Shown: positions 34,031 to 42,829 of the stretch, in pieces | Layout of the letters: every line of letters starts with the position of its first letter | Position numbering within the stretch: the first letter of the stretch is position 1 | Source: Catellatospora paridis | GTDB lineage: Bacteria; Actinomycetota; Actinomycetes; Mycobacteriales; Micromonosporaceae | Reading direction: 5' to 3' | Assembly (NCBI RefSeq): GCF_009720365.1 | Contig: NZ_ML769315.1 | Location: 465,621-529,620 of the forward strand | DNA: 64,000 nt | Notes under the pieces: model-generated | Database searches by the model: none | What the model saw: the letters and a program-made list of their open reading frames with translations, nothing else | What the model was told of the DNA's origin: nothing | Made by a program: the position numbers and the translations under genes

Positions 34031-34957
34031 TCAGCCGGTGCGGGCCAGGCCCGCGACCGCCGCCAGCATCAGCACCACCCCGGCGGCCGCCGCCAAGGTG
34101 ATCCGCTCGCCCAGCAGCCCGACCGCGATCAGCACGCCCGCCACCGGCTCCACCAGGGTCACCACTGCCGTCACCGTCGCCGGGACGACCGCCACCCCCG
34201 CGAAGAACAGCCGGTAGGCCAACGCCGTCGGCACCGCCCCGAGGTACAGCAGCCAGCCGATCGTGCCCGCGAGCCCGCCCGCCGACAGCGCGGCCGGACC
34301 GCCCACCGACGGCAGCAGCCCCTCCGCCACCGCGATCGGCAGCAGGCAGCCCGCCGCCATCGCGAAGGAGGCGACCGTGGCCCCGGACAGGTCGCCCCCG
34401 ACGCGCCGCGAGTAGATCGTCACCACCGCGTACCCGGCCGCCGACAGCAGCCCGAACGCCACCCCGAGCACCGGCGCGGACCCGGCCTGCCCGCCGCCGC
34501 CCACCAGCAGCACCAGCCCCGCCAACCCCACCGCCACCGCGACAACCCGGCCCGCGGTCAGCGCCTCGCCGAGCACCCGACGAGCCGCGAGCGCGATCAC
34601 CACGGGGCACGCGCCGAGCGTGACCACGGTGCCGACGGCCAGCCCGGCGTACGCGATCGAGCCGTAGTAGGCCGTCTGGTACACCGCCAGCCCGGCCCCG
34701 AGCACCAGCGCGTCACGCCATCGCGCGCCGAACCGCTCGCCGACGGCCAGGTGCAGGCCGGCCAGCATGGCGATGCCGACCACCAGCCGCCAGAAGGACA
34801 CCGCCACCGGGCCCAGGCCACTGGTGCGGTAGAGGACCGCGGCGACCGCGCCGCCGGTGCCCCAGGCGGCCGCCGCGACCGCCACGTAGAACATGCCGCG
34901 CCCGTACGACGCGGACCGGCCCGCGCACGACGGCGCGAGCCCTGAAACGGACTCCAT
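34031..34957 (-). CDS. EamA/DMT-family transporter
   Basis: 308 residues with ten hydrophobic segments in two EamA halves (first from FYVAVAAAAWGTGGAVAAVL, second from VLGVAFGLLSAAGYAVVTIY). Both halves end with the VEPVAG/GE..T-type signature (VEPVAGVLIAVGLLGE). These export metabolites or amino-acid-like compounds; substrate unknown. ATG 34957; ATG at 34894 would remove 21 residues before the first segment. Confidence 0.88.
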   Translation of the reverse strand: MESVSGLAPSCAGRSASYGRGMFYVAVAAAAWGTGGAVAAVLYRTSGLGPVAVSFWRLVVGIAMLAGLHLAVGERFGARWRDALVLGAGLAVYQTAYYGSIAYAGLAVGTVVTLGACPVVIALAARRVLGEALTAGRVVAVAVGLAGLVLLVGGGGQAGSAPVLGVAFGLLSAAGYAVVTIYSRRVGGDLSGATVASFAMAAGCLLPIAVAEGLLPSVGGPAALSAGGLAGTIGWLLYLGAVPTALAYRLFFAGVAVVPATVTAVVTLVEPVAGVLIAVGLLGERITLAAAAGVVLMLAAVAGLARTG

Positions 34958-35149
34958 CTTCCCTTGTCTCCACTGCTCGATGGCCGACGATTCCGCGTAC
35001 GCGGACGGGCCACCGGACGCGCGGCCGAGCCGTCACGTCAGTGGTGCTGCGCCGTCCGCCTCAGGCGACCGGCGGGGAGATGATCGAGTGAGCCATGGCC
35101 GCGATGCTAGCCGGGGAATTCGCGGGCCATCCAGCGAGTTGTCCGATGC

Positions 35150-35458
35150 GTGGGAATCCTGGAGGAGTACGAGCGCGGAAGGCTGTTCTTCGACTACGGC
35201 GACTACATCACGGCTGCCCAGATCCTGGGACCCGTGGTGGACGAGGCACCCGACGACGTGGCGCCCCGGCTGCTGCTGGCGCGCGCCTACTACCACTCGG
35301 CCCAGCTGCACAAGGCCGAGGAGCAGCTGCGCCGGGTGCTCGACCACGACCCTGCCGAGCACTACGCCCACCTCATGCTGGGCCGCTGCCTGCAGCGGCA
35401 GAGCCGCCACGACGAGGCCCGCCCGCACCTGCGCATCGCCGACGCGATGGGGGCCTGA
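35150..35458 (+). CDS. Small tetratricopeptide-repeat protein
   Basis: 102 residues (GTG start), about two and a half TPR units: TAAQILGPVVDEAPDDVAPR, then LLLARAYYHSAQLHKAEEQL and the last ending with EHYAHLMLGRCLQRQSRHDE. A cytoplasmic protein-interaction module of unknown partner. No coding neighbour on the same strand; between the EamA start and this gene (34958-35149) I see nothing but divergent promoter space. Confidence 0.8.
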   Translation: MGILEEYERGRLFFDYGDYITAAQILGPVVDEAPDDVAPRLLLARAYYHSAQLHKAEEQLRRVLDHDPAEHYAHLMLGRCLQRQSRHDEARPHLRIADAMGA

Positions 35459-35470
35459 GCCCCACGGACA

Positions 35471-35519
35471 CGCGGCACCGGGGCTGGACGCCGTTGCCCT
35501 GTCCAGCCCGGGTGCCGCG
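35471..35519. terminator. Bidirectional terminator hairpin
   Basis: 19-nt arms CGCGGCACCGGGGCTGGAC / GTCCAGCCCGGGTGCCGCG (one mismatch) with an 11-nt loop between convergent genes. Confidence 0.78.
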
Positions 35520-35537
35520 GCCGAATCGTCGGCCGGG

Positions 35538-36035
35538 TCACTCGTGGTCGTAGAACTCGACCGTGATGCCGGTGCGCCGGACGGTCACCGTGGCATGGTC
35601 ACCGAACGCCTCCAGCAGCACGTCATCGAACTCGCCGTCCCAGACGCCGTCCGCCAGCGCCCGGATTCGCTCATAGCGCTCCTGCTCATCGCCTTCGTAC
35701 GGCAATTCGGCACGCGGGTACGTGCCTCGATTCGACAGGCACCGGCCGCCCAGGGTCGGATGCCGGCCGGAGTACTTGCCGACCCCCAGCACGCGCCAGT
35801 CGTCGCGCGCGGCATCCGAGGTCGTACGCGCCCAGAACGAGTGCGCGCCGAACACACACGTGTCGCCGTCGTTGAAGTACGGCGTGTACTGCTGCCAGCC
35901 GAACTCCACGACCGCGTCGTCGTCCAGCACCGCCGTCAGCAGCGGTCTCAGCTCCGACAGCGGGCGCTGCGGCACCCGGTCGCTCCTGGTGATCTCACCC
36001 TCGACCGGGATGCCCAGAAAACTGGTGTGGCTCAA
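35538..36035 (-). CDS. Hypothetical protein co-encoded with DUF6915
   Basis: 165 residues, unrecognised. Rich in aromatic and acidic residues (FGWQQYTPYFNDGDTCVFGA, VEFYDHE at the end). No signal peptide or membrane segment. The proposed start is TTG at 36035, overlapping the stop of the upstream gene (TTGA) with GGGAGAGGA ahead; this gives MSHTSFLGIPVEGE. Tight overlap implies co-function with the DUF6915 protein. Confidence 0.65.
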   Translation of the reverse strand: MSHTSFLGIPVEGEITRSDRVPQRPLSELRPLLTAVLDDDAVVEFGWQQYTPYFNDGDTCVFGAHSFWARTTSDAARDDWRVLGVGKYSGRHPTLGGRCLSNRGTYPRAELPYEGDEQERYERIRALADGVWDGEFDDVLLEAFGDHATVTVRRTGITVEFYDHE

Positions 36036-36394
36036 CGGTGGTCCTCTCCCAACAGCGTCGACAACGGCACCTCTTTGCGCTGCGCGCCCGACATCCACGG
36101 CTTGATCGCCATCCCGGCGATGTAATCGGCGGGCGAGGGCAGCCAGCCCAGGTCCTCCAGGACGTGCCGCTCCGCGATCAGCCGCACCGGGATGCGCTTG
36201 CGCCCGACCTGCAGCGTGTCGCCGAAAATGCGCTGGCACAGGTAGACGCCCGCGGTGTGGTGGTACATCGAGCGGTGCCGGACATCGCCGATGATCTGCT
36301 TCGAGGAGTCGATGAACTCCTCGATGGCCAGGTAGTCCTCCGGCTCGCCGCCCCACTTGCGGGCGGCCGACAGCGCGTGGTGCCACGAATTCAT
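36032..36394 (-). CDS. DUF6915 family protein
   Basis: 120 residues from ATG 36394 (MNSWHHALSAARKWGGEPED). Full-length match to the DUF6915 pattern: DSSKQIIGDVRHRSMYHH, CQRIFGD, RHVLEDLGWLPSPADY, then W-containing tail. Histidine-rich helical segments could bind metal; function unknown. First gene of an overlapping pair with the 165-aa protein. Confidence 0.7.
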   Translation of the reverse strand: MNSWHHALSAARKWGGEPEDYLAIEEFIDSSKQIIGDVRHRSMYHHTAGVYLCQRIFGDTLQVGRKRIPVRLIAERHVLEDLGWLPSPADYIAGMAIKPWMSGAQRKEVPLSTLLGEDHR

Positions 36395-36450
36395 GGCGCG
36401 AAGGTTAGGCAGCTCCCCCGACAATTCTTGATCGATGTCAGGATGTCCTG

Positions 36451-37149
36451 ATGGCGGGCGACAACGCGGTGCGCAGACTGGATCTCGGCTACTTCATCCG
36501 GCCCGCCGAGGAGGCCGGAGGTCCACATCCGAGGGTCGAGGCGGTCCTGGCGTACCTGGTGGACGGCGCGGACGGGCTCATTCTGTTCGACACCGGCCTG
36601 GGCCGGGGCGACGACGAGACCGAGGCCCACTACCGGCCGTTTCGCCGCCCGCTGCCGCAGGCGCTGGCCGACCATGGCGTACGCCTCGACGACATCGCCC
36701 TGGTCGTCAACTGCCACCTGCACTTCGACCACTGCGGCGGCAACCCGCTGCTGCCCGGCCGCCCCGTGTTCACCCAGCGCATCGAGCTGGCGACCGCGCG
36801 GGCCGGCGACTACACCTTCGACCACCTGGTCGACTTCCCCGGCGTCGACTACCAGGAACTCGACGGTGAGGCCGAGATCAGCCCCGGCGTGTGGATCGTC
36901 CCGACGCCCGGCCACACCGCCGGGCATCAAAGCCTGGTCGTACGCAGCCCCGACGGCGTGACGACGATCCTGGCCGGGCAGGCCTACGACCTCGCCACCG
37001 ACTTCAGCTGCGCACACCTCGCCCGCCAGGCGGTGGCCGACGGTGCCGCCGCGCCACTCCCGCCCTACCACCCGTGGCTGGACCGCCTCGCCACCCTCGA
37101 CCCGCAGCGTGTCCTGTTCGCGCACGACGCCGCGGCCTGGCTCGCCTGA
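36451..37149 (+). CDS. Metallo-beta-lactamase-fold hydrolase, AHL-lactonase-like
   Basis: 232 residues. Zinc motif CHLHFDHCGGN (HxHxDH), GHTAGHQSL (third His), and terminal FAHDAAAW (Asp/His) place it among the AiiA/AttM-like lactonases. Such enzymes open N-acyl-homoserine lactones, but in actinobacteria true substrates are often unknown and could be other lactones. Stands alone; the convergent TA operon ends 2 bp away. Confidence 0.82.
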   Translation: MAGDNAVRRLDLGYFIRPAEEAGGPHPRVEAVLAYLVDGADGLILFDTGLGRGDDETEAHYRPFRRPLPQALADHGVRLDDIALVVNCHLHFDHCGGNPLLPGRPVFTQRIELATARAGDYTFDHLVDFPGVDYQELDGEAEISPGVWIVPTPGHTAGHQSLVVRSPDGVTTILAGQAYDLATDFSCAHLARQAVADGAAAPLPPYHPWLDRLATLDPQRVLFAHDAAAWLA

Positions 37150-37151
37150 TC

Positions 37152-37577
37152 TCAGGATCCTTCGGCCCAGTATCGGTTCAGCCGCGCCACGGCCTCGTCC
37201 TTTGTCATCGCCGCAACCGCGGCCCCGGCCAGCCCGACGCGATGGATCAGCAGGTAGACGAGGTCCGCGGGCAGGGCTTCGGCCGGGACCTCGGGCTCGC
37301 CGCGATCGGGCTTGATGCCGTCCTGAACGCAGGTCCAGAACTCGATCTCGGTGACGTCGAGCTGGTCGCGGAGGATGTGGCTCCAAATGCCCGGCCCGTA
37401 GCTGGTCCGGTCGACGGGGTGGGAGATCCTGGTCCGGAGGATCCGGCCGTCCTTGAGGTGGAGTTCGTAGGTGACGTGGTGGGTGCCCGTCCGCCCACGG
37501 GCGTCGCGCACCCGGTCCCACTTCTCCACGTGGCAGAAACTCTCGTGCGCCTGCCTGGTCGGCTGCGGCCAGGTCAT
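37152..37577 (-). CDS. Toxin-like protein of a type II TA operon (unrecognised toxin class)
   Basis: 141 residues from ATG 37577 (MTWPQPTRQAHESF). The stretch RTGTHHVTYELHLKDGRILR, the conserved TRISHPVDRTSYGP and a C-terminal helical bundle recur in actinobacterial proteins called cytotoxic translational repressors. Longer than HicA or RelE. Its ATGA overlaps the antitoxin stop. Toxicity is inferred from operon layout. Confidence 0.6.
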   Translation of the reverse strand: MTWPQPTRQAHESFCHVEKWDRVRDARGRTGTHHVTYELHLKDGRILRTRISHPVDRTSYGPGIWSHILRDQLDVTEIEFWTCVQDGIKPDRGEPEVPAEALPADLVYLLIHRVGLAGAAVAAMTKDEAVARLNRYWAEGS

Positions 37578-37990
37578 CGTCCGGCCCCGACGAGCCAATC
37601 GCGCAGCTGGCCGTCGTCACTGAGGCTCACCAGCTGCACCAGCCCCCAGTTGCCCGCGTGATTGGGCGCGTCGAGCAGGTGGTCCTGCCAGTCCTCGGCG
37701 TACTCGCGCAGGGCGAGGACCATCTCGTCCAGCGCCTCGTCGAACGTCGCTCCATCGGCCGCCACCGGCAGGCCGGGGATGAAGACCGACCAGCCGCCGT
37801 TCTCGGCGACGACCTGTGCCCGCGAAGGGCTGACCACGGCGAGGAAGTGCCGCAGGCGTTCGCGGTCGACGAATGCCGTCGTCCGGCTGTCCCGCCGCAC
37901 CGTGGCGACCCGCCCCCGATCGGCGGCGTCGAGCAGATCCTTCAGATGTGTACGAGCGTCCGTGTAGCTGTCGTAGTGAACGGCCGACAT
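37574..37990 (-). CDS. Composite antitoxin: Phd/YefM-like N-terminus plus HicB-like domain
   Basis: 138 residues from ATG 37990 (MSAVHYDSYTDARTHLKDLL). Residues 1-50 look like Phd/YefM (TDARTHLKDLLDAADRGRVA and TTAFVDRERLRHFL); residues about 60-110 match HicB (GGWSVFIPGLPVAADGATFD, EALDEMVLALREYAEDW). It precedes the toxin-like gene, as expected, and a multipartite palindromic operator lies 45 bp upstream. Confidence 0.65.
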   Translation of the reverse strand: MSAVHYDSYTDARTHLKDLLDAADRGRVATVRRDSRTTAFVDRERLRHFLAVVSPSRAQVVAENGGWSVFIPGLPVAADGATFDEALDEMVLALREYAEDWQDHLLDAPNHAGNWGLVQLVSLSDDGQLRDWLVGAGR

Positions 37991-38034
37991 GCCACCCTCC
38001 CTGTTCTCTGGTCCCAAGGTTGCCGGACACGGCC

Positions 38035-38060
38035 AAGTACGTCAAGTACTTAACGTACTT
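38035..38060. promoter_or_regulatory. Composite operator of the Phd/HicB-like TA operon
   Basis: Three related 8-mers in 26 bp: AAGTACGT (38035-38042), the palindrome AAGTACTT (38044-38051) and ACGTACTT (38053-38060). First and third are inverted copies. Ideal for cooperative binding of an antitoxin dimer or higher complex just upstream of its own gene. Confidence 0.65.
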
Positions 38061-38071
38061 ATGCCGGGCCT

Positions 38072-38995
38072 TCAGGTGAGAGCGACCGCCAGGACGTCGT
38101 TCAGGAGGGCCGCCGTGGTCGTCTCGGAGTTGCTGAGGATCACGACGCGGTGGTTCGAGGCCGGTACGCAGGCGGCGTAGGTGCGGAAGCCGCCGTTGCC
38201 GCCGGAGTGGTGGAACCAGGCCCGCCCGTCGACGGTCCCCACGACCCAGCCGTAGCCGTATCCGCTGGCCTCCGGGCGGCCACCGGTCGGGGCCTGCTCG
38301 GACAGCATCAGCCCGAGGTGGTGCTCGTCGAGCAGCCGCCCGGCCCGCAGCTCGTCGATCCAGCGGACCACGTCGCCGGTGGTGGACCAGAGGTCACCCG
38401 CGCCCATGCCGACGACGTCCAGCTCGTACGACGGCGTCGGCAGGCCGTCCTCGCCGAGGCCGCCGGCGAGGTCCGTTCGGTCTCCCGGCTCGCCCGCGAA
38501 GGTGTCCGCAAGCCCGAGCGGCGTGAAGATCTCCCGCTCCAGCAACTCCCGGTACGGCGTGTCCGCGGCCCGCTCCGCCACGTGCGCCAGCAGCACGTAC
38601 CCGGGGCTGCTGTAGTGCCAGCCGCCACCGGGCGCGAACAGCGGCGGCACCTCGTGGAACGTCTTGAGCAGGTCGTCCAGCGGCACCCACCGGAACAGGT
38701 CGATCATCGGGTACTCGTCCCAGTGCCCCAGCCCTGACGAGTGCGCCAGCAGGTGGTGCAGCGTGATGTCCTGCCACGACGGCGGGCAGCCGCCGATCCA
38801 CCGCCCGACGGGGTCGTCCAGGCGCAGCACACCGCGCTGGGCCTGTAGCAGCACGGCCGCGGCCGTGAACTGCTTGCTCACCGAGGCGAGCTGGAAACGG
38901 GTGCGCGCGCTGACGCCAGGGCTGGTGACGTCGGCGATCACGTCGTCGCCCTTCATGATCAGCACCGCGCCGGGGATCTCGGGGAGGGTCGGCAT
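38072..38995 (-). CDS. Serine hydrolase, class C beta-lactamase/esterase family
   Basis: 307 residues, penicillin-binding-protein-like fold. Nucleophile motif SVSK (Ser40), YSSP as the second element (Tyr154-like) and HSGG near the C-terminus (third box). No signal peptide, so cytoplasmic. Members include esterases and D-aminopeptidases; the substrate is unknown. Confidence 0.88.
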   Translation of the reverse strand: MPTLPEIPGAVLIMKGDDVIADVTSPGVSARTRFQLASVSKQFTAAAVLLQAQRGVLRLDDPVGRWIGGCPPSWQDITLHHLLAHSSGLGHWDEYPMIDLFRWVPLDDLLKTFHEVPPLFAPGGGWHYSSPGYVLLAHVAERAADTPYRELLEREIFTPLGLADTFAGEPGDRTDLAGGLGEDGLPTPSYELDVVGMGAGDLWSTTGDVVRWIDELRAGRLLDEHHLGLMLSEQAPTGGRPEASGYGYGWVVGTVDGRAWFHHSGGNGGFRTYAACVPASNHRVVILSNSETTTAALLNDVLAVALT

Positions 38996-39044
38996 CCACC
39001 GACCCTACGACCGGCCGCCCATCCCGGCCGTCCCGGAAAACGGG

Positions 39045-39077
39045 GAACGGGACCGGGCCCAGGGCCCGATCCCGTTC
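39045..39077 (-). terminator. Terminator hairpin downstream of nrdJ
   Basis: 16-nt arms GAACGGGACCGGGCCC / GGGCCCGATCCCGTTC (one mismatch), one-base loop, 40 nt past the nrdJ stop. Confidence 0.75.
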
Positions 39078-39116
39078 TCTCGTCACGTCACCGGCGGCTT
39101 GCACCGCCGTGGGTGC

Positions 39117-41924
39117 TCAGCTGCAGCCGCTGGTGGAGCCGCAGCCCTCGCAGACGTAGCAGCTGCCCGCGGGGCGCATCTTGGTGCCGCAGGTGTAGCA
39201 CAGCGGCGCGTCCGACGCCTTGCCCGTGATGGACTCCAGCACCTCGGTCGAGGAGCCGACCCGCACCGGGGCGGCCGGGACCACGGCCGACGAGACGACC
39301 GGGGCGGCCTGCGGCACCCACTCCACGCCCTCCTCCTCGGCCCGCAGCCGCGCGGCGCGCTCGGCGGCGGTGAAGACGCCCAGCTCGGCCCGCTGCTCGT
39401 AGGGCAGGAAGTCGAGCGCCAGGCGGCGGAAGATGTAGTCCATCACCGAGTTCGACAGGCGGATGTCCGGGTCGTCGGTCATGCCGGCGGGCTCGAACTT
39501 CATGTTCATGAACTTCTCGACGTACGTCTGCAGCGGCACGCCGTACTGCAGCGCGACGGAGACGGCGATCGAGAACGCGTCCATGACACCGGCCAGGGTC
39601 GAGCCCTGCTTGCCCAGCTTCAGGAAGACCTCACCGAGGCCGTCGTCGGGGTACGACGACGCGGTCAGGTAGCCCTCGGCCTCGCCGACCGTGAAGGACA
39701 CCGTCTGCGACGGGCGCTTCTTCGGCAGGCGCTTGCGCACCGGGCGGTACTCGATGACCTTCTCCACGACGGGGGCGGACACCGGGGCGACGGCCGCGGC
39801 GGGCTCCTTCTCCTTCTTGGAGACCGACAGCGGCTGGCCGACCTTGCAGTTGTCCCGGTAGATGGCCAGGGCCTTGAGGCCCAGGCGCCAGCCGTCGAAG
39901 TACATCTGCTCGACCTCTTCGACCGTCGCCGACTCCGGCATGTTGACGGTCTTGCTGATCGCGCCGGAGATGAACGGCTGCACCGCGGCCATCATCAGCA
40001 CGTGGCCCATGGGCGCGATCGAGCGCTCGCCCATCGCGCAGTCGAAGACGGCGTAGTGCTCCGGCTTGAGGCCGGGGGCGTCGACGACGTGGCCGTGCTC
40101 GGCGATGAACTCGGTGATCGCCTCGACCTGCTCCTCCTGGTAGCCCAGGTTGCGCAGGGCGCGCGGCACGGTCTGGTTGACGATCTGCATCGAGCCGCCG
40201 CCGACCAGCTTCTTGAACTTGACCAGCGCCAGGTCCGGCTCGACGCCGGTGGTGTCGCAGTCCATCATGAAGCCGATGGTGCCGGTGGGGGCGAGCACGC
40301 TGGCCTGGGAGTTGCGCCAGCCCTGCTTCTCACCGAGGGCGTTGCCGGCCTTCCACTGCTTCTGCGCCTCCTTGGCCACCAGGGTCGCGACGGCGCCCTG
40401 CGGCTTGAGGGCTTCCGCGGCGGCGGCGTGCTTGCGCATGACCCGCTGGTGCGGGGTGGCGTTGCGGGCGTAGCCGTCGTACGCGCCGACGACGCCGGCG
40501 AGCTCGGCCGAGCGCCGGTAGGCGACGCCGGTCATCAGCGCGGTGATCGCGCCGGACAGCTGGCGGCCGCCTTCGGAGTCGTACGGCAGGCCCGAGGCCA
40601 TGAGCAGCGCGCCCAGGTTGGCGTAGCCGATGCCGAGCTGCCGGTAGGCCCGGGTGTTCTCGGTGATCTTCTGGGTCGGGAAGTCCGCGAAGCAGATGGA
40701 GATGTCCATCGCGGTGATCACGAACTCGACCGACTTCGAGAACCGCGCCACGTCGAACGAGCCGTCCGTGCCGAGGAACTTGAGCAGGTTCAGCGACGCC
40801 AGGTTGCAGGACGTGTCGTCCAGGTGCAGGTACTCCGAGCACGGGTTGCTGGCCGTGATGCGGCCGGTCTCCGAGCAGGTGTGCCAGTCGTTGATGGTGT
40901 CGTCGTACTGGATGCCGGGGTCGGCGCAGGCCCAGGCGGCCTCGGCCAGCTTGCGGAACAGGCCCTTGGCGTCGACGGTGTCGATGACCCGGCCGTCGAG
41001 GCGGCCCAGCAGGTCGAAGCTCTTGCCCTCCTCGACCGCGGACATGAACTCGTCGGACACGCGCACCGAGTTGTTGGCGTTCTGGTACTGCACGCTGACG
41101 ATGTCGCGGCCGCCCAGGTCCATGTCGAAGCCCGCGTCCCGCAGCGCGCGGATCTTGTCCTCCTCGCGCGCCTTGGTCGCGATGAACTCCTCGATGTCCG
41201 GGTGGTCCACGTCGAGGATGACCATCTTGGCCGCGCGGCGGGTCGCGCCACCGGACTTGATGGTGCCGGCCGAGGCGTCGGCGCCGCGCATGAAGCTGAC
41301 CGGGCCGGAGGCGGTGCCGCCGGAGGACAGCAGCTCCTTGCTGGCGCGGATGCGGGAGAGGTTGACGCCGGAACCGGAGCCGCCCTTGAAGATCAGGCCC
41401 TCTTCCTTGTACCAGTCCATGATGGAGTCGACCGAGTCGTCCACGGACAGGATGAAGCAGGCGCTGACCTGCTGCGGGCTGGCGGTGCCCACGTTGAACC
41501 AGACCGGCGAGTTGAAGCTGAACACCTGGTGCACCAGCATCCAGACCAGCTCGTGCTCGAACAGCTCGGCGTCGGCGGCGGTGGCGAAGTAGCCGTGCTT
41601 CTCACCGGCGGCCCGGTAGGTCTTGGCGACCCGGTCCACCAGCTGCTTCAGGCTCCACTCCCGCTCGGGGGTGTCCACCGCGCCGCGGAAGTACTTGGTC
41701 GTCACGATGTTGGTCGCGTTGACGCTCCAGAAGTCGGGGAACTCGACCCCCCGCTGCTCGAAGTTGATCGAGCCGTCGCGCCAGTTCGTCATCACGACGT
41801 CCCGGCGCTCCCAGGCGATCTCGTCGTACGGGTGGACGCCCTCGGTCGTCCACACCCGCTCGATCTTCAGACCTCCGGCGTTCGCCCGCGTGCGCTTCGC
41901 GCTCGCCGTGGCGTTCTCCCCCAT
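39117..41924 (-). CDS. nrdJ: Vitamin B12-dependent (class II) ribonucleoside-diphosphate reductase
   Basis: 935 residues from ATG 41924 (MGENATASAKR), preceded by GAGGGG. Makes deoxyribonucleotides using adenosylcobalamin in place of oxygen-dependent radicals. Active-site stretches include NPCSEYLHLDDTSCNLASLN and APTGTIGFMMDCDTTGVEPD. The C-terminus is a redox/zinc tail with CYTCGTKM and CYVCEGCGSTSGCS. Downstream of nrdR in one leftward operon under NrdR boxes. No class I nrdAB is in the window. Confidence 0.96.
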   Translation of the reverse strand: MGENATASAKRTRANAGGLKIERVWTTEGVHPYDEIAWERRDVVMTNWRDGSINFEQRGVEFPDFWSVNATNIVTTKYFRGAVDTPEREWSLKQLVDRVAKTYRAAGEKHGYFATAADAELFEHELVWMLVHQVFSFNSPVWFNVGTASPQQVSACFILSVDDSVDSIMDWYKEEGLIFKGGSGSGVNLSRIRASKELLSSGGTASGPVSFMRGADASAGTIKSGGATRRAAKMVILDVDHPDIEEFIATKAREEDKIRALRDAGFDMDLGGRDIVSVQYQNANNSVRVSDEFMSAVEEGKSFDLLGRLDGRVIDTVDAKGLFRKLAEAAWACADPGIQYDDTINDWHTCSETGRITASNPCSEYLHLDDTSCNLASLNLLKFLGTDGSFDVARFSKSVEFVITAMDISICFADFPTQKITENTRAYRQLGIGYANLGALLMASGLPYDSEGGRQLSGAITALMTGVAYRRSAELAGVVGAYDGYARNATPHQRVMRKHAAAAEALKPQGAVATLVAKEAQKQWKAGNALGEKQGWRNSQASVLAPTGTIGFMMDCDTTGVEPDLALVKFKKLVGGGSMQIVNQTVPRALRNLGYQEEQVEAITEFIAEHGHVVDAPGLKPEHYAVFDCAMGERSIAPMGHVLMMAAVQPFISGAISKTVNMPESATVEEVEQMYFDGWRLGLKALAIYRDNCKVGQPLSVSKKEKEPAAAVAPVSAPVVEKVIEYRPVRKRLPKKRPSQTVSFTVGEAEGYLTASSYPDDGLGEVFLKLGKQGSTLAGVMDAFSIAVSVALQYGVPLQTYVEKFMNMKFEPAGMTDDPDIRLSNSVMDYIFRRLALDFLPYEQRAELGVFTAAERAARLRAEEEGVEWVPQAAPVVSSAVVPAAPVRVGSSTEVLESITGKASDAPLCYTCGTKMRPAGSCYVCEGCGSTSGCS

Positions 41925-41985
41925 CGTCAGCCCCCTCAGGTTTCTCTCTGAAACAACAATCAACTGCACGTTCTGATGCCGAGAC

Positions 41986-42516
41986 TCAGCTCACGACGTG
42001 ACCGGCGGGCATCGACCCGTCGGCCGCTTCCGCGGGGAGTTCGGCTGGCTCTTGCCCAGTCGCACGGGTTTTAACCGCGGCACGCAGTGCCTCGATCTCC
42101 CGGATGAAGTCCTCGGCGGACTGGAAGTCCTGGTACACGCTGGCGAAGCGCAGGTAGGCCACCTCGTCCAGGTCGCGCAGCGGCCCGAGGATGGCCAGCC
42201 CGACCTCCCCGCTGGGCACCTCCGCCGCCCCCCGCGCGCGGACCGCCTCCTCCACCCGCTGCGCCAGCAGCGCGATGGCGTCCTCGTCGACCGGGCGGCC
42301 CTGGCAGGCCTTGCGCACGCCGCCCATGATCTTCAAGCGGCTGAACGGCTCGGTCACCCCGCTCCGCTTGACCACGGCCAGCACCGACTCCTCGACCGTG
42401 GTGAACCGCTTGCCACATTCGGGGCAGTGCCGGCGGCGGCGGATGAGCTGGCCGTCGTCGGCCTCCCGGGAGTCCACCACGCGGGAGTCCGGGTGCCGGC
42501 AGTACGGGCATCGCAT
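41986..42516 (-). CDS. nrdR: Transcriptional repressor NrdR
   Basis: 176 residues. Starts with the zinc ribbon [18 protein letters not shown] with [10 protein letters not shown], followed by the ATP-cone ([20 protein letters not shown] and [12 protein letters not shown]). Represses ribonucleotide-reductase genes when dATP is high. ATG 42516 is the family start. First gene of nrdRJ; two NrdR-box candidates lie about 150-190 bp upstream. Confidence 0.96.
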   Translation of the reverse strand: MRCPYCRHPDSRVVDSREADDGQLIRRRRHCPECGKRFTTVEESVLAVVKRSGVTEPFSRLKIMGGVRKACQGRPVDEDAIALLAQRVEEAVRARGAAEVPSGEVGLAILGPLRDLDEVAYLRFASVYQDFQSAEDFIREIEALRAAVKTRATGQEPAELPAEAADGSMPAGHVVS

Positions 42517-42663
42517 CGCTGTCACCTCCCACGTCCTCTGTCGTCTCGGGCGGCGTCCCGACCCGCATTCCGGGCACGGCACCGCCGGCGTCCGCGTCGT
42601 CGCGGGCGCCCGGGGGTGGGTGCGGATGCGGGGGTACGGCCATACCCCCAGATCGGGCTCTTA

Positions 42664-42710
42664 CCCCAATCTATGGGTGGTCGGCTCGGTGCCACCACAA
42701 GATGTTGGGG
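42664..42710 (-). promoter_or_regulatory. Tandem NrdR boxes upstream of nrdR-nrdJ
   Basis: CCCCAATCTATGGGTG (42664-42679) and CCACAAGATGTTGGGG (42695-42710) both fit the C-w-A-t-A-T-a-T-w-G core of NrdR boxes at most positions and start exactly 31 bp apart, the usual three-turn phasing. They sit within the 402-bp divergent nrdR-lexA gap (42517-42918), which otherwise holds only the lexA promoter and no gene. Confidence 0.7.
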
Positions 42711-42829
42711 TTGAACCTATGCCCCAACCGACGCGTAGGCAAGTTGAAACGCCCTTGCGAGTGGCGTGTCGCGGACAACAACACGCACCGTCACCCACTC
42801 GTGAAACATGCGTGACACCGTCGACAGAG

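Noticed and set aside
38664-41951. A 1,095-codon plus-strand open frame
   Set aside because: Antisense shadow of nrdJ; no recognisable domain.
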